Source: M3007 sp964550795
Lineage (GTDB): Bacteria > Bacteroidota > Bacteroidia > Chitinophagales > Saprospiraceae
Direction of reading: 5' to 3'
Assembly (NCBI GenBank): GCA_964550795.1
Contig: CAZKBH010000008.1
Location: 41,163-105,162, forward strand
Length of the DNA: 64,000 nt
The translations under genes and the position numbers were made by a program. How positions within the stretch are numbered: the first letter of the stretch is position 1; the number at the start of each line of letters is the position of its first letter. A model generated the notes under the pieces. It was not told where the DNA came from and did not search any database. It saw only the letters and a program-made list of their open reading frames with translations. Positions 63,985 to 64,000 of the stretch are shown here, piece by piece.

Positions 63985-64000
63985 AACGACGGAGCTCAAT
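63869..64000. repeat. 132-bp direct repeat, right copy (reaches the window end)
   Basis: Matches 62925-63056. The repeat may continue past 64000. The two copies are 944 bp apart start to start, enclosing the RAYT gene. Confidence 0.85.

Overview
The window comes from a Bacteroidota chromosome, most probably a Saprospiraceae-like member of the Bacteroidota. This is inferred from gene families, not from a marker-gene tree. Support: at least four, probably five, secreted proteins carry the type IX secretion (T9SS) C-terminal sorting domain, there is a PorV/PorQ-family protein, many start codons are preceded by the Bacteroidota -7 promoter box TAnnTTTG, and Shine-Dalgarno sequences are largely absent. 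The sequence is a draft scaffold: three runs of exactly ten Ns (9248-9257, 12845-12854, 60483-60492) each lie inside a long secreted or outer-membrane protein gene, and the reading frame shifts across each run by the same amount, as expected for placeholder gaps.

Layout. 1-11.3 kb: housekeeping and envelope genes (orphan NarL-type response regulator, def, ruvX, an acyltransferase interrupted by one stop codon, SDR, thioredoxin-fold protein, PhnP-like MBL hydrolase, Big_5-type lipoprotein, 2-hydroxyacid dehydrogenase). 11.3-20.3 kb: a surface trio of TonB-dependent receptor, 1349-aa T9SS-type protein and PorV/PorQ protein. 20.5-25.5 kb: greA, PaaI thioesterase, a GNAT remnant, an FG-GAP/ASPIC T9SS protein, thrB. 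25.7-31.6 kb: Crp regulator, a REP-associated (RAYT) transposase, priA, hicA/hicB, purA. 31.7-40.8 kb: panD, an unknown gene pair, deaD-type helicase, clpS-aat, peroxiredoxin, hypothetical proteins. 41.3-53.5 kb: an accessory locus. 53.8-60.8 kb: two large T9SS substrates. 61.0-64.0 kb: recN and a second RAYT embedded in an array of palindromes.

The best candidate for an undescribed system is 41341-51808: eight co-directional genes encoding an outer-membrane beta-barrel, a double zinc ribbon, an ExbD/MotB-like protein with extracytoplasmic beta domains, a MotA/TolQ/ExbB-like channel, a papain-like lipoprotein peptidase, a T9SS-exported protein, a small lipoprotein and a TPR-CHAT (caspase-like) protease. 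Convergent to it lies a sigma-factor/anti-sigma-like pair (52004-53549). I read it as a proton-driven envelope machine carrying two cysteine-protease modules. Its function (defence, export, surface sensing) is not known from sequence.

A second theme is mobile palindromes. Several unrelated palindrome families occur here. Two sit in frame inside genes: an expanded REP-like element in the RAYT gene and a 114-bp inverted-repeat element in priA just before the helicase Walker A motif. No tRNA, rRNA, prophage or true CRISPR array was recognised.
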